From: an uncultured Collinsella sp.
GTDB lineage: Bacteria > Actinomycetota > Coriobacteriia > Coriobacteriales > Coriobacteriaceae
NCBI GenBank assembly: GCA_902470765.1
Contig: CABRHW010000004.1
Coordinates: 1 to 64,000 of the forward strand
Length of the DNA: 64,000 nucleotides
Direction of reading: 5' to 3'
Made by a program: the position numbers and the translations under genes. Below are positions 1 through 8,146 of the stretch, one piece after another; within the stretch, counting starts at the first letter, position 1, and the number at the start of each line of letters is the position of its first letter. The notes under the pieces were generated by a model that was not told the origin of the DNA, made no database searches, and worked only from the letters and a program-made list of their open reading frames with translations.

Positions 1-48
1 GCGGTCGGCGGGGCCATTGTGGCTCTTGACAGCGGATTGGGTCATATG

Positions 49-240
49 AGCGAAAGCCCGCCAGAGCGAGCAAGGTGCCTTGAAAAACGAGATTGCAACA
101 GAAATGAGGCTGCCGATGACCAGGCAAAAACAGCGAGACGGCGTCAGCTGAGTCGATTTGGCCCGAAAAAGGAGGGAGCACGCCTTATGGCGGCGACCGA
201 CGAATGAGCGCCAAATCGGCCAGCTGACGCCGTCGCAGCG
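49..240. repeat. Structured dispersed repeat, copy A, with a truncated second unit
   Basis: Positions 49-78 repeat, almost base for base, the left end of a second element at 54963-55075. A complete unit follows: arms at 137-162 and 210-234 pair over about 23 bp with a small internal mismatch. They enclose an AGGAGGG box (about 170-176), a short hairpin CGCC-TTAT-GGCG and a conserved CCGACGA-TGA block (197-207), and the unit ends in GCAGCGTC. The core matches copy B while the arm sequences differ but still pair, so the fold is what is conserved. It lies directly 3' of the RNase P RNA gene. The function is unknown. Confidence 0.7.
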
Positions 241-253
241 TCAACATAGTTGC

Positions 254-611
254 CGAGTGGGCCTATAAGCCGGGTTCTGTCGTGAACGGTCATTTATCTT
301 GTCTGCACGTTACCATGCAGCTCCACGCACGCTACCCGAACGCGGACCGGGCCGGCCCATAGCGTTCCTATTCGCGCTTGCTCCGGATGGGGCTTGCCAA
401 GCCGCCGTGTTACCACGACGCTGGTGGTCTCTTACACCACCGTTTCAGCTTTTCCCTTTACGCCTTGCGGCGCAGGTGGGAGTCTTCTTTTCTGCGGCGC
501 TTTCCGTCGGATCACTCCGCCCGGCCGTTAGCCGGCATCCCGCCCTCTGGAGCCCGGACTTTCCTCACGCGTGCTGCAAGCAGCACATCGCGCGACCGTC
601 TGGCCCACTCA
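254..611 (-). ncRNA. RNase P RNA, bacterial class A type
   Basis: This is the catalytic RNA that trims tRNA 5' ends. On the minus strand the 5' region holds the universal GAGGAAAGTCCGGGCTCC block (about 554-571), and the 3' region holds ACGACAGAACCCGGCTTAT (about 265-283). The two ends form helix P1: GAGTGGGCC at 602-610 is exactly complementary to GGCCCACTC at 255-263, which sets both ends to within a few bases. The length of about 358 nt is normal for the class. Confidence 0.95.
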
Positions 612-621
612 GCAGTGTAAG

Positions 622-650
622 AGTGTAGCACACCGTTGCCGCAGGCAATG
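622..650 (-). promoter_or_regulatory. Probable rnpB promoter
   Basis: The minus strand has a TACACT -10 box at 622-627 and a weak -35 near 643-650 (TTGCCT or CATTGC). The predicted transcription start, near 611-615, agrees with the RNA 5' end deduced from the P1 helix. Confidence 0.5.
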
Positions 651-894
651 GCACAACACAAGCGTTCGACACGATAAACCAAGAACCGCGCTATGCAGTA
701 CAATAGGGGTGTCGATGGGCAACGTCGCCAGTCGAGACGCGACCGCGCTCCGCACCCCTCCGTCTACTCGGTGCGTTCCCGCCTCCTCCCCGAGGCGGGA
801 TGTCGGCATTTTTCATGCACCGACAACCCAATAGTCTGCGAACAGCCAGGGCAGCATTGCGCACGAGCAGCATCGCGTACCTCAGCAACAAATG
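628..894. other. Intergenic stretch between rnpB and rpsA terminator
   Basis: No convincing reading frame is seen. It contains the upstream region of rnpB and one strong hairpin (CCCGCCTC at 778-785 with GAGGCGGG at 792-799) without a clear T-tract on either strand. Confidence 0.5.
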
Positions 895-895
895 C

Positions 896-931
896 AAAAA
901 AGGGACCCGTCCATTGCGGACGGATCCCTTA
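896..931 (-). terminator. rpsA terminator
   Basis: On the minus strand a perfect stem (AGGGATCCGTCC with GGACGGGTCCCT, one wobble) with loop GCAAT is followed by a run of Ts. It lies 24 nt after the rpsA stop codon. Confidence 0.9.
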
Positions 932-954
932 AAACAAGTGATCGTCAAACCGAT

Positions 955-2121
955 TTACTCGGCGTCGGTCTCCTCGTCCTTCTTCTCGGAAGGCAGCGGG
1001 GTAACCTCGATCTCGACGCCCAGAGTCTCAGCAGCGGACTTCATGGACAGGGAGATACGACGACGGTCGAGGTCGATCTCCATGACCTTGACCTGAACCT
1101 TGTCGCCCACGTGGGTGACCTGAGAAGGCTGATCGACGTGCTTGTTGGCCATCTCGGAGATGTGCACCAGGCCCTCGATGCCCTCGCCCAGGTCGACGAA
1201 AGCGCCGAACGGGACAAGCTTGGTCACAGTGCCCTCGACGATAGCGCCGACGGGGTACTTCTTGACCAGTGCGCGCCACGGATCCTCGGTGGTCTGCTTG
1301 AGACCCAGGGAGATGCGCTCGCGGTTGAGATCGACGTCGAGAACCTCGACCTCGACCTCCTGGCCGACCTTGACAACCTCGGAAGGATGGTTGACGTGGT
1401 TCCAGGAGAGCTCGGAGATGTGGATGAGGCCGTCGATACCGCCGAGGTCGACGAAGGCGCCGAAGTCGACGATGGAGGAAACGGTGCCCTGGAGACGCAT
1501 GCCGGACTTGAGCTTGGACAGGATCTCGGAGCGCTCGGCCTTACGGGACTCCTCGAGCACGACGCGACGGGAGAGGACGACGTTGTTGCGGTTGCGGTCC
1601 ATCTCGATGACGCGGGCCTCGATGCGGGTGCCCATGTAGGAGGTGAGGTCCTTGACACGACGGAGGTCGACGAGGGAAGCAGGCAGGAAGCCACGCAGGC
1701 CGATGTCGAGGATCAGGCCGCCCTTGACAACCTCGATAACCTCGCCCTCGACGTTCTCGCCGGAGTTGAACTTCTCCTCGATGCGGTTCCAAGCACGCTC
1801 GTACTCGGCACGCTTCTTGGACAGGACCAGACGACCGTCCTTGTCCTCCTTCTGAAGGACCAGAGCCTCGATGGGATCACCAAGTGCAACGATGTCTGCA
1901 GGGTTAGCGTCCTTACGGATGGACAGCTCGCGGACCGGGATAACGCCCTCGGACTTGAATCCGATGTCAACGAGCACCTCGTCATGCTCGATCTTAACGA
2001 CAGTGCCGTTAACGAGATCGCCCTCATCAAAGTCGGTAATCGTACCGTCGATGAGGTTGTTCATCTCCTCCTCGTTGACATCGTCAAGAGAGAAAATGGA
2101 CGAGTTCTGAATCTCACTCAA
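955..2121 (-). CDS. rpsA: 30S ribosomal protein S1
   Basis: S1 binds mRNA on the small ribosomal subunit and helps initiation. The 388-residue protein carries four S1 RNA-binding repeats, at roughly residues 34-102, 121-186, 207-275 and 292-361. Each has the typical GAFVDLG/GLIHISE core in the last two and more divergent versions in the first two. This four-repeat form is shorter than the six-repeat E. coli protein and is usual in Gram-positive lineages. The acidic tail (about 379-388) is common. The start is TTG at 2121, supported by an AAAGGGG ribosome-binding site about 10 nt upstream; no better ATG precedes the first conserved repeat. The gene is monocistronic, with its own promoter and terminator. 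Confidence 0.96.
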   Translation of the reverse strand: MSEIQNSSIFSLDDVNEEEMNNLIDGTITDFDEGDLVNGTVVKIEHDEVLVDIGFKSEGVIPVRELSIRKDANPADIVALGDPIEALVLQKEDKDGRLVLSKKRAEYERAWNRIEEKFNSGENVEGEVIEVVKGGLILDIGLRGFLPASLVDLRRVKDLTSYMGTRIEARVIEMDRNRNNVVLSRRVVLEESRKAERSEILSKLKSGMRLQGTVSSIVDFGAFVDLGGIDGLIHISELSWNHVNHPSEVVKVGQEVEVEVLDVDLNRERISLGLKQTTEDPWRALVKKYPVGAIVEGTVTKLVPFGAFVDLGEGIEGLVHISEMANKHVDQPSQVTHVGDKVQVKVMEIDLDRRRISLSMKSAAETLGVEIEVTPLPSEKKDEETDAE

Positions 2122-2252
2122 AGGTGGACCCCTTTCGAACTACGGGGCCCCGATTGCTAGGACCTACAGAAGGGTGCGACAAGCACACAACGTTTAGGAA
2201 CACTCGGGAGCCGACAGATACTAATGTGACGCTTATGCAATCACGTTCGTAT

Positions 2253-2281
2253 AGGTTACGGGGAAATGGGTTCGATTTCAA
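2253..2281 (-). promoter_or_regulatory. Probable rpsA promoter
   Basis: On the minus strand TTGAAA (2276-2281), a 17-nt spacer and TAACCT (2253-2258) form a good sigma-70-type promoter. It implies a 5' leader of roughly 125 nt before rpsA. The rest of the 2122-2437 gap holds no gene I can support. Confidence 0.6.
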
Positions 2282-2437
2282 GCGTGAACTGCGTTTTTTT
2301 ACTCGTATGGAGACTTTTTCGTAATCTTATGGACAGCCGTCTCCACAACTTGACGATAAGCAGTTTGCCCATACGCCTTTGAGGTAAAGTATCCGGAGCC
2401 AACGATTCTGGAACGATTTATCGAGAAAGGTGCCCGC

Positions 2438-3196
2438 GTGCTCAAAGCAGTCGTTTTCGATATGGACGAGACGCTTCTTAGCATTAACCTCAACGCATTC
2501 ATCCTTCGGTATTTTAAGGATGTCTCGTCGATGCTCGCGGACATCGGGCGACGCAGCCGCGGTGGCACGATGGCACGCCTCGGCACCATCTTGGTCGACC
2601 TCAACGCCAACCGCCGCAGCGGCACGGACAATCGCACCAATCTTGAGTTCTACCAAGAAGAGGTTGAGCGCCGGTGCGGCATTTGCCTCTCGGACCCACT
2701 CATCTACGAGGCGTTTACCTACTACGACCGCAAAGTCCTGCCGTACAAGAACGACGATGTCATCAACGCCCACGCCATGCCGGGCGCGCACGCCGCGCTC
2801 CAGGCCGTACAGGACGCAGGACTGCGTTGCGCGCTCTTTACCAACCCCAGCTTTCCGCAGGGGGCCATCGAGTGCCGCATGGGTTGGGGCGACCTGGCCG
2901 ACGCCCCCTTTGAGCTCGTCACGCACATGGGAAACACCACCCGCTGCAAGCCCGATGCCACCTACTATCTAGAGCAGCTTCAGGTGATGGGGCTCGAGCC
3001 GCATGAGGTCCTCATGGTGGGCAACGACCCCAAGCGCGACTTCCCCAGCCCCGCCTGCGGCATTCAAACCGCCTATGTCGGCCAGGGAAAACCCAGCCGA
3101 GCCACCTGGCGCGGAACCATGGAAGACTTCGCCCGCGACTTCAACGCCGTAGTAGAAGCCTTCTACGAACACCAAGTAGCCAACGAACTGTCCTAA
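2438..3196 (+). CDS. HAD-superfamily hydrolase
   Basis: This is a probable phosphatase of the haloacid dehalogenase superfamily; the substrate cannot be told from sequence. Motif I is DMDET at residues 8-12 (nucleophile Asp8, acid Asp10), motif II is the TNPS segment around 135, the motif III lysine is near 171 (CKPD), and motif IV is GNDPKRD at 195-201. A cap domain fills about residues 15-115. The start is GTG, with AAAGG 7 nt upstream. The end overlaps the convergent gene at 3193-4512 by 4 nt, so the two transcripts meet tail to tail with no terminator between them. Confidence 0.85.
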   Translation: MLKAVVFDMDETLLSINLNAFILRYFKDVSSMLADIGRRSRGGTMARLGTILVDLNANRRSGTDNRTNLEFYQEEVERRCGICLSDPLIYEAFTYYDRKVLPYKNDDVINAHAMPGAHAALQAVQDAGLRCALFTNPSFPQGAIECRMGWGDLADAPFELVTHMGNTTRCKPDATYYLEQLQVMGLEPHEVLMVGNDPKRDFPSPACGIQTAYVGQGKPSRATWRGTMEDFARDFNAVVEAFYEHQVANELS

Positions 3197-4512
3197 CAAA
3201 CCTGGGTTTTGCCGATCATGATGTTTAGGATCTCGATGTCGGTGTCCTTCATGCCCACACGACCCACATAGCCCATGCTGGCGATCGTCTGCTCGACGGT
3301 ATCCTGAATCAGGCCCTCGCCGGCACGGAAGCCACGGCCCTGCATAGCCATATCGTGGCCCAGAATCGCAGCGTCCACGGCTGCCGAAATCTTAGCCGCG
3401 CAACTCGCCTTGGCGCCATCGCACACGATGCCGCCCACGTTGCCGAGCGTGTTCGAGACCGTCGCGCCAATCTGCTCACGCGTGCCACCGCACAGCCAGG
3501 TAATCGCGGCACCGGCACCGCATGCGGCGCAAATAGCACCGCAAAACGCCGAGAGCGCACCAATATAGCTCTTGATATGCACGGCGATCAGATCAGACAG
3601 CATCACGGCGCGCACCAGGCGATCATGGTCGCAGCGCAAATACTCGGCATACTCCATAACGGGCAAGGCACAGGTAATGCCCTGATTGCCCGAGCCGCAC
3701 ACGATGGCGACCGGCAGCGCGCAGCCGTTCATGCGGGCATCGGACCCGGCGGCCGCACGGGCACGGGCACGGCAGGCGACGTCATCGGCACGAGCGCCCA
3801 GCAGCGTACGGCCCACCTCGGCGCCCCAAGCGTGCGCCAGGCCCTCGGCACTGATCGCACCGTTCAGCTCAATCTGACGCTCAACGGCAGCGCGGGCGTC
3901 CTCAATGTCACCGTCCTCGATAAAGTCGATGATGGACTCAATGCTCATAGGGGTATCGGCGTTATCTGCCGCACGCTCGGCCACGACGCGCTCGGCGCAG
4001 GCGGCACACTCCCCCGCCGACTTGCCGCATACCGGAATACCGTCGAGCGTATGACACGTAACATTGGTGTGGTGGTCGGTAATCTCGACGACCGCGGCAT
4101 GGCCCCCGGCCGTTGCGGTCACCTTGATGTAGAGGTTGGGCACACCCTCGACAAGCGACACATCGCAGTAACCGGCATCGGCGAGAAGCTCGGACACGCG
4201 AGCACGGTCTTCGTCGTTAACGCTCTCGAGCACCTCGAGCGCGCTCTTGGCGTCACCGCCCACGGCACCCAGCACGGCCGCCGCTTCAATACCGTGCATG
4301 CCGCCCGAGTTGGGCACGGTCACGCTCTTAACGTTCTTGATGATGTTGCCCGAGCAGGCAACGTCCATATGATCGGGTTCGCAACCGAGCGTCTGGCTCG
4401 CCAGCGCCGCTGCATAGGCAACGGCAATGGGCTCGGTGCAGCCGAGCGCACAGACAAGTTCGCGGTTTAAAACATCGCAAAACGCGGTATCACGAAGGGA
4501 ATCGGCAGGCAT
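3193..4512 (-). CDS. L-cysteine desulfidase / UPF0597 family protein
   Basis: The 439-residue protein belongs to the serine-dehydratase-alpha-like UPF0597 family. Characterised members (CyuA/YhaM, archaeal CdsA) break L-cysteine into pyruvate, ammonia and sulfide using an Fe-S cluster. Family features seen are LGCTEP at residues 23-28, SGNIIKN at 54-60, a Gly/Ser segment after VPNSGG, and clustered cysteines in the C-terminal half (AICAACGAG) suited to cluster binding. The start ATG has AGGAGA 6 nt upstream. It stands alone on the minus strand between two plus-strand genes. Cysteine as substrate is a family-level inference; other members may act on related amino acids. Confidence 0.85.
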   Translation of the reverse strand: MPADSLRDTAFCDVLNRELVCALGCTEPIAVAYAAALASQTLGCEPDHMDVACSGNIIKNVKSVTVPNSGGMHGIEAAAVLGAVGGDAKSALEVLESVNDEDRARVSELLADAGYCDVSLVEGVPNLYIKVTATAGGHAAVVEITDHHTNVTCHTLDGIPVCGKSAGECAACAERVVAERAADNADTPMSIESIIDFIEDGDIEDARAAVERQIELNGAISAEGLAHAWGAEVGRTLLGARADDVACRARARAAAGSDARMNGCALPVAIVCGSGNQGITCALPVMEYAEYLRCDHDRLVRAVMLSDLIAVHIKSYIGALSAFCGAICAACGAGAAITWLCGGTREQIGATVSNTLGNVGGIVCDGAKASCAAKISAAVDAAILGHDMAMQGRGFRAGEGLIQDTVEQTIASMGYVGRVGMKDTDIEILNIMIGKTQVC

Positions 4513-4783
4513 AGGTATCTCCTACTTGTATAAAGGGCTGGGCTCTCGATAATAGTTAGCTCTTTTATTTGATAACAATGCATCAAAAACCGCAACCCAA
4601 GTTCCGGCGGACGGCGTTCAAGCGCAAACTGACAGCATTAATACATGAAAAACTAGTCTTGTTGCATGCTAAAGCGTTTGACCAAAAAACGCCCGAGCGT
4701 TTACACAAAAGTCGCGCTATCATGCAGTCGAACGCGGTAAAACCTTTAGCAATTCCGCCGCACGGACCAGAGAGGAACCACTC

Positions 4784-5251
4784 ATGAAGATTGGTATCGG
4801 TAACGACCACGCCGCCGTCGAGCTCAAGAACATCATCTCCGAGCACCTGAAGGAGCGCGGCTGCGAGGTCGTGAACTTTGGCACCGACACCTCCGAGAGC
4901 TTCGATTACCCCATCGCCGGCTACAAGGTGGGTAAGGCCGTGGCCAACGGTGACGTCGACCTGGGTATCCTGATCTGCGGTACCGGCGTCGGCATCAGCC
5001 TGGCCGCCAACAAGGTCGAAGGTGTTCGCGCCGTTGTATGCTCCGAGCCCTTCAGCGCCAAGCTCTCCCGTATGCACAACAACACCAACGTGCTCGCCTT
5101 TGGCGCCCGCGTCGTGGGCTCCGAGCTCGCCAAGATGATTGTCGACGAGTGGCTCGACGCCGAGTTTGAGGGCGGTCGTCACGAGCGTCGCGTTAACCTC
5201 CTCAACGAGATCGACCACACGCGCGGCCTCAAGGTCGTCGACGAGGCCTAA
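4784..5251 (+). CDS. rpiB: Ribose-5-phosphate isomerase B (RpiB/LacAB family)
   Basis: This enzyme interconverts ribulose 5-phosphate and ribose 5-phosphate in the pentose phosphate pathway. The 155-residue protein has the RpiB fold markers GNDHA (6-10), ICGTGVGISLAANK (64-77, catalytic Cys65) and the phosphate-binding RMHNNTNVLAFGAR stretch (96-109). The ribosome-binding site is AGAGGAA, 7 nt before ATG. The gene is single, with its own strong terminator. Allose or galactose 6-phosphate isomerase activity cannot be excluded, but the cysteine and the HNNTN motif favour RpiB. Confidence 0.93.
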   Translation: MKIGIGNDHAAVELKNIISEHLKERGCEVVNFGTDTSESFDYPIAGYKVGKAVANGDVDLGILICGTGVGISLAANKVEGVRAVVCSEPFSAKLSRMHNNTNVLAFGARVVGSELAKMIVDEWLDAEFEGGRHERRVNLLNEIDHTRGLKVVDEA

Positions 5252-5277
5252 ACTACTCAGTGCCACAAGCTAACAGC

Positions 5278-5315
5278 AGGGGCCCGCTCGGAACTCATGT
5301 CCGAGCGGGCCCCTT
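5278..5315 (+). terminator. rpiB terminator
   Basis: A 14-bp GC-rich stem (GGGGCCCGCTCGGA with its complement) is followed by TTCATAGATTTT. It is placed 26 nt after the rpiB stop. Confidence 0.8.
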
Positions 5316-5335
5316 CATAGATTTTGGAATAAAAA

Positions 5336-5366
5336 GGGCGCCGCGGATGGAATTCCGCAGCGCCCA
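5336..5366 (-). terminator. ndk terminator
   Basis: On the minus strand the stem GGGCGCTGCGGA / TCCGCGGCGCCC is followed by TTTTTATT. It lies just downstream of the ndk stop. Confidence 0.85.
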
Positions 5367-5403
5367 AGCCACACGCTAACAGCTTTAAGGAGTCAAAGCT
5401 GGT

Positions 5404-5808
5404 TTAGCCAAAAAAGCGCTTGATCTCGATCTCGGCGTTCTCCAGGCAGTCGGAGCCGTGGATCACGTTGGCGTTGACATCGACAGCAAAGTCGCCGCGA
5501 ATGGTGCCGGGGGCAGCATCAAGCGGGTTAGTAGCGCCCATAAGGGTGCGCATCTTGGAGACAGCGGAGAGACCGGAAACGACCATCTTGACGACCGGAC
5601 CGCTCGTCATAAAGTCGCAGAGACTGCCAAAGAAGGGCTTGTCGGCCAGATGGGCGTAGTGCTCCTCGACGGTAGCGCGCTCGAGCGTGGTCATCTCCAT
5701 GCGCTCGATGACAAGGCCGCTGCGCTCAATGCGAGCAACGATCTCGCCGATTTTGCGGTCGCGCACGGCGTCGGGCTTAATCATGATGAAGGTCTTCTCG
5801 ATAGCCAT
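5404..5808 (-). CDS. ndk: Nucleoside-diphosphate kinase
   Basis: Ndk moves the gamma-phosphate from ATP to other NDPs through a phospho-histidine. The 134-residue length is typical. The active-site NVIHGSD motif (115-120) gives phospho-acceptor His117. The N-terminal TFIMIKPDAV (6-15) and the GATNPLDAAPGTIRGDF segment (91-107) are classic. The ribosome-binding site is AAAGG about 9 nt upstream. It is monocistronic. Confidence 0.97.
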   Translation of the reverse strand: MAIEKTFIMIKPDAVRDRKIGEIVARIERSGLVIERMEMTTLERATVEEHYAHLADKPFFGSLCDFMTSGPVVKMVVSGLSAVSKMRTLMGATNPLDAAPGTIRGDFAVDVNANVIHGSDCLENAEIEIKRFFG

Positions 5809-6115
5809 AAAAGTAGCCTTTCAAGTAGGTTCGCGCGTGCCCAAGTCCCATTCCGGCACCCGCCTGGACTGCATCGTAACAGAGTTTTAGCTGCAGTTAA
5901 ACAAAAAGCTGTTTATTGAAACGCTGCAATTTATTAAAGCGCTCCATATGTGTCACTTCTGTTTCGAAGCCCGATTAGAGTACCATCCGACCGCCTATCA
6001 ACCGCACCGAACAGAGCAGACGGTCGATTGCCACCCGCGAACATACCCCCTTCACAACCTGCCCAAAGGTCCTACAGAAGTTCTCGACAAACCCCTCCCC
6101 CATAGCAACAAAATA
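5809..6115. other. ndk upstream region and spacer before the argH terminator
   Basis: No reading frame with a ribosome-binding site and coding bias is seen. The stretch is relatively AT-rich near 5880-5960, which fits promoter DNA for ndk on the minus strand. Confidence 0.5.
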
Positions 6116-6143
6116 CGGGCGCCCACATCAGCAGGCGCCCGCA
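6116..6143 (-). terminator. argH terminator
   Basis: On the minus strand CGGGCGCC / GGCGCCCG is followed by TATTTTGTTG. It lies 51 nt past the argH stop. Confidence 0.7.
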
Positions 6144-6193
6144 AAGCGAAAACGATTTATCAATAAATGGACAATACGTCTTCAGCCAAACCT

Positions 6194-7624
6194 CTACTTT
6201 GCCCCGTGGCCCATCTCGACGACCTTGGTCAGCGATCCAAAAACGCCCTCGTCGGTCACGAGCTGTGACTCGGCACGCTGCAGCTGCACGGCAACGGCGG
6301 CAGGAGCGGTGCCGCCCTCGGTCGTGCGCGCGGCGACAATCGACGGGATGTCGAGCGCCTCGGTAATGTCGCGCTCAAAGAGCGGGCTTGCCTCCTGGAA
6401 CACCTCAAACGGCAGGTCCTCAAGATTGCAGCCGCGCTTCTCACACATCAGGACCAGATGGCCCACCACGGCATGTGCCTCACGGAACGGCAGACCACGC
6501 TTGGCCAGGTAATCGGCAACATCGGTAGCGGCAAGGTGCCCCACGCCGCACTCGCGCGCCATGGCATCCTCGTTGACGGTCCAAGTCGAAATCATTCCGG
6601 CCATAACGGACAGGCACTGCATGAGCGTATGAGCGGTATCGAGCGCGCCCTCCTTGTCCTCCTGCAAGTCCTTGTTATAAGCAAGCGGCAGGCCCTTCAT
6701 GGTCACGAGCAACTGCACCAGGTTGCCGTACACGCGACCGCTCTTGCCGCGGATAAGCTCGGCAAAGTCGGGGTTCTTCTTCTGCGGCATGATAGACGAG
6801 CCGGTGGAGTAAGAGTCTGAAAGCGTGATAAAGCCAAATTCGGAGCTCGACCACAGCACGATCTCCTCGGAAAGACGCGACAGGTGCATGGCCATGACGG
6901 AGCCGGCGTAATGCAGGTCGAGCAGGAAATCACGGTCGGAAACCGCATCGAGCGAGTTGGGAATCACGCCCGCAAAGCCAAGTTCGGCAGCCGTCATCTG
7001 GCGATCGAGCGGATAGCTCGTACCGGCAAGCGCGGCAGCACCTAGTGGACAGTTGTCGGCGGCATCAAAGGCGGCCTTCAGGCGCGTAAAGTCACGCGCG
7101 AACATCCAGGAATATGCCAGCAGATGATGCGACAGCAGCACGGGCTGAGCGTGCTGCATATGCGTGTAGCCCGGCAGAATCACCTTGTCGTACTTCTTGG
7201 CCGCATCCACCAGCACATGGCGCAGCTCAAGATTGGCCTCCATGAGCTCCTTGGCAAGCGCCTTGACGCCCAGGCGCGTATCGGTCGCCACCTGGTCGTT
7301 GCGCGAACGCCCGGTATGCAAGCGCTTACCGGCCTCACCGATGCGACGCGTCAGCTCGCTCTCGATGGACATATGGATGTCCTCGTCGTTGATATCGAAG
7401 GTAAAGTTGCCGGCATCGATATCCTGCTCGATTCCGGTCAGGCCCTCGGCAATCGCCTGCTCGTCCTCGGCACTGATGATGCCCTGGGCGGCCAGCATCT
7501 TGGCATGTGCCTTAGAGCCGGCGATATCCTGCTTATAGAGATGCTTGTCGACCGGCAACGACGCGCCAAACTCCTGCGTGACCTCGGCCACGCCCGCCTC
7601 AAAACGACCGCCCCAAAGAGCCAT
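6194..7624 (-). CDS. argH: Argininosuccinate lyase
   Basis: ArgH cleaves argininosuccinate to arginine and fumarate, the last step of arginine synthesis. The 476-residue protein has the fumarase/aspartase superfamily signature GSSIMPQKKNP in its middle third and the N-terminal LWGGRFE start typical of ArgH. A longer frame reaches 7699, but the ATG at 7624 matches the family start and has AAAGGAG 8 nt upstream. The gene lies downstream of argG on the same strand, separated by a terminator-like hairpin (7964-7993) and a small gene. Confidence 0.96.
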   Translation of the reverse strand: MALWGGRFEAGVAEVTQEFGASLPVDKHLYKQDIAGSKAHAKMLAAQGIISAEDEQAIAEGLTGIEQDIDAGNFTFDINDEDIHMSIESELTRRIGEAGKRLHTGRSRNDQVATDTRLGVKALAKELMEANLELRHVLVDAAKKYDKVILPGYTHMQHAQPVLLSHHLLAYSWMFARDFTRLKAAFDAADNCPLGAAALAGTSYPLDRQMTAAELGFAGVIPNSLDAVSDRDFLLDLHYAGSVMAMHLSRLSEEIVLWSSSEFGFITLSDSYSTGSSIMPQKKNPDFAELIRGKSGRVYGNLVQLLVTMKGLPLAYNKDLQEDKEGALDTAHTLMQCLSVMAGMISTWTVNEDAMARECGVGHLAATDVADYLAKRGLPFREAHAVVGHLVLMCEKRGCNLEDLPFEVFQEASPLFERDITEALDIPSIVAARTTEGGTAPAAVAVQLQRAESQLVTDEGVFGSLTKVVEMGHGAK

Positions 7625-7742
7625 GGAACCGTCTCCTTTCTCCAAATACCAAAACAAGCGCCCAAAGCAATGCGCCATATCGCTAAAGCGATTTACCAAC
7701 CGCTAGTTTTACACATTCCCCACTGCGCGCGGGGCCATGTAG

Positions 7743-7913
7743 CTAATTTGCAAAGAAGTGACGCACCATGCACTTGGCACCCAACGTCTCCCTCCGGATG
7801 TTGCCCTGCGAACCGTCAATCCAAGCCTTCAGGCTCATGGGGACCTCCTCGACCTTTGCAGCATCGAGCTCGGGCGCGAGGGCAAGTAAAGCATGCACGA
7901 CAGCATTGAACAT
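7743..7913 (-). CDS. Small protein between argG and argH, unknown
   Basis: A 56-codon frame starts at ATG 7913 with a strong GAGGAG ribosome-binding site 8 nt upstream, and ends 119 nt before argH. The peptide begins with a hydrophobic, alanine- and leucine-rich stretch (residues 4-14), continues with an acidic-basic middle and ends in a Trp- and Arg-containing part (LKAWIDGSQGNIRRETLG). I do not recognise it. It lies after the argG hairpin and so may be read through or have its own start; the AT-rich TATATATA just upstream could be part of a promoter. It could be a real small protein or an expressed leader for argH. Confidence 0.5.
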   Translation of the reverse strand: MFNAVVHALLALAPELDAAKVEEVPMSLKAWIDGSQGNIRRETLGAKCMVRHFFAN

Positions 7914-7963
7914 AATGGATACTCCTCATATATATAGGCGCAGAGCCGCCAAATTGATAGAAG

Positions 7964-7993
7964 GAGCCCCGCCGGACAACCCCGGCGGGGCTC
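7964..7993 (-). terminator. Hairpin after argG
   Basis: The perfect stem GAGCCCCGCCGG / CCGGCGGGGCTC is followed on the minus strand by CCTTCTATC. It is a probable but T-poor terminator or attenuator between argG and the small gene. Confidence 0.6.
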
Positions 7994-8146
7994 GGACTCA
8001 GCCGCAGTCGCGGCGTCATATATGCGGGCGGAACGTAGGGGCCACCGATGTTAAGAAGTGTCAGCAAGCATAACGAAAGGTAGGGACCCCATGCGCCCGT
8101 TATGTATCACGCGGATGGGCCGCGCGGATACCAAGGGAAGGAAGAC

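Noticed and set aside
892..2160. Long plus-strand frame of 422 codons opposite rpsA
   Set aside because: It is an antisense shadow of the high-GC S1 gene: repetitive Asp/Leu/Val composition, no ribosome-binding site, and S1 is unmistakable on the other strand.
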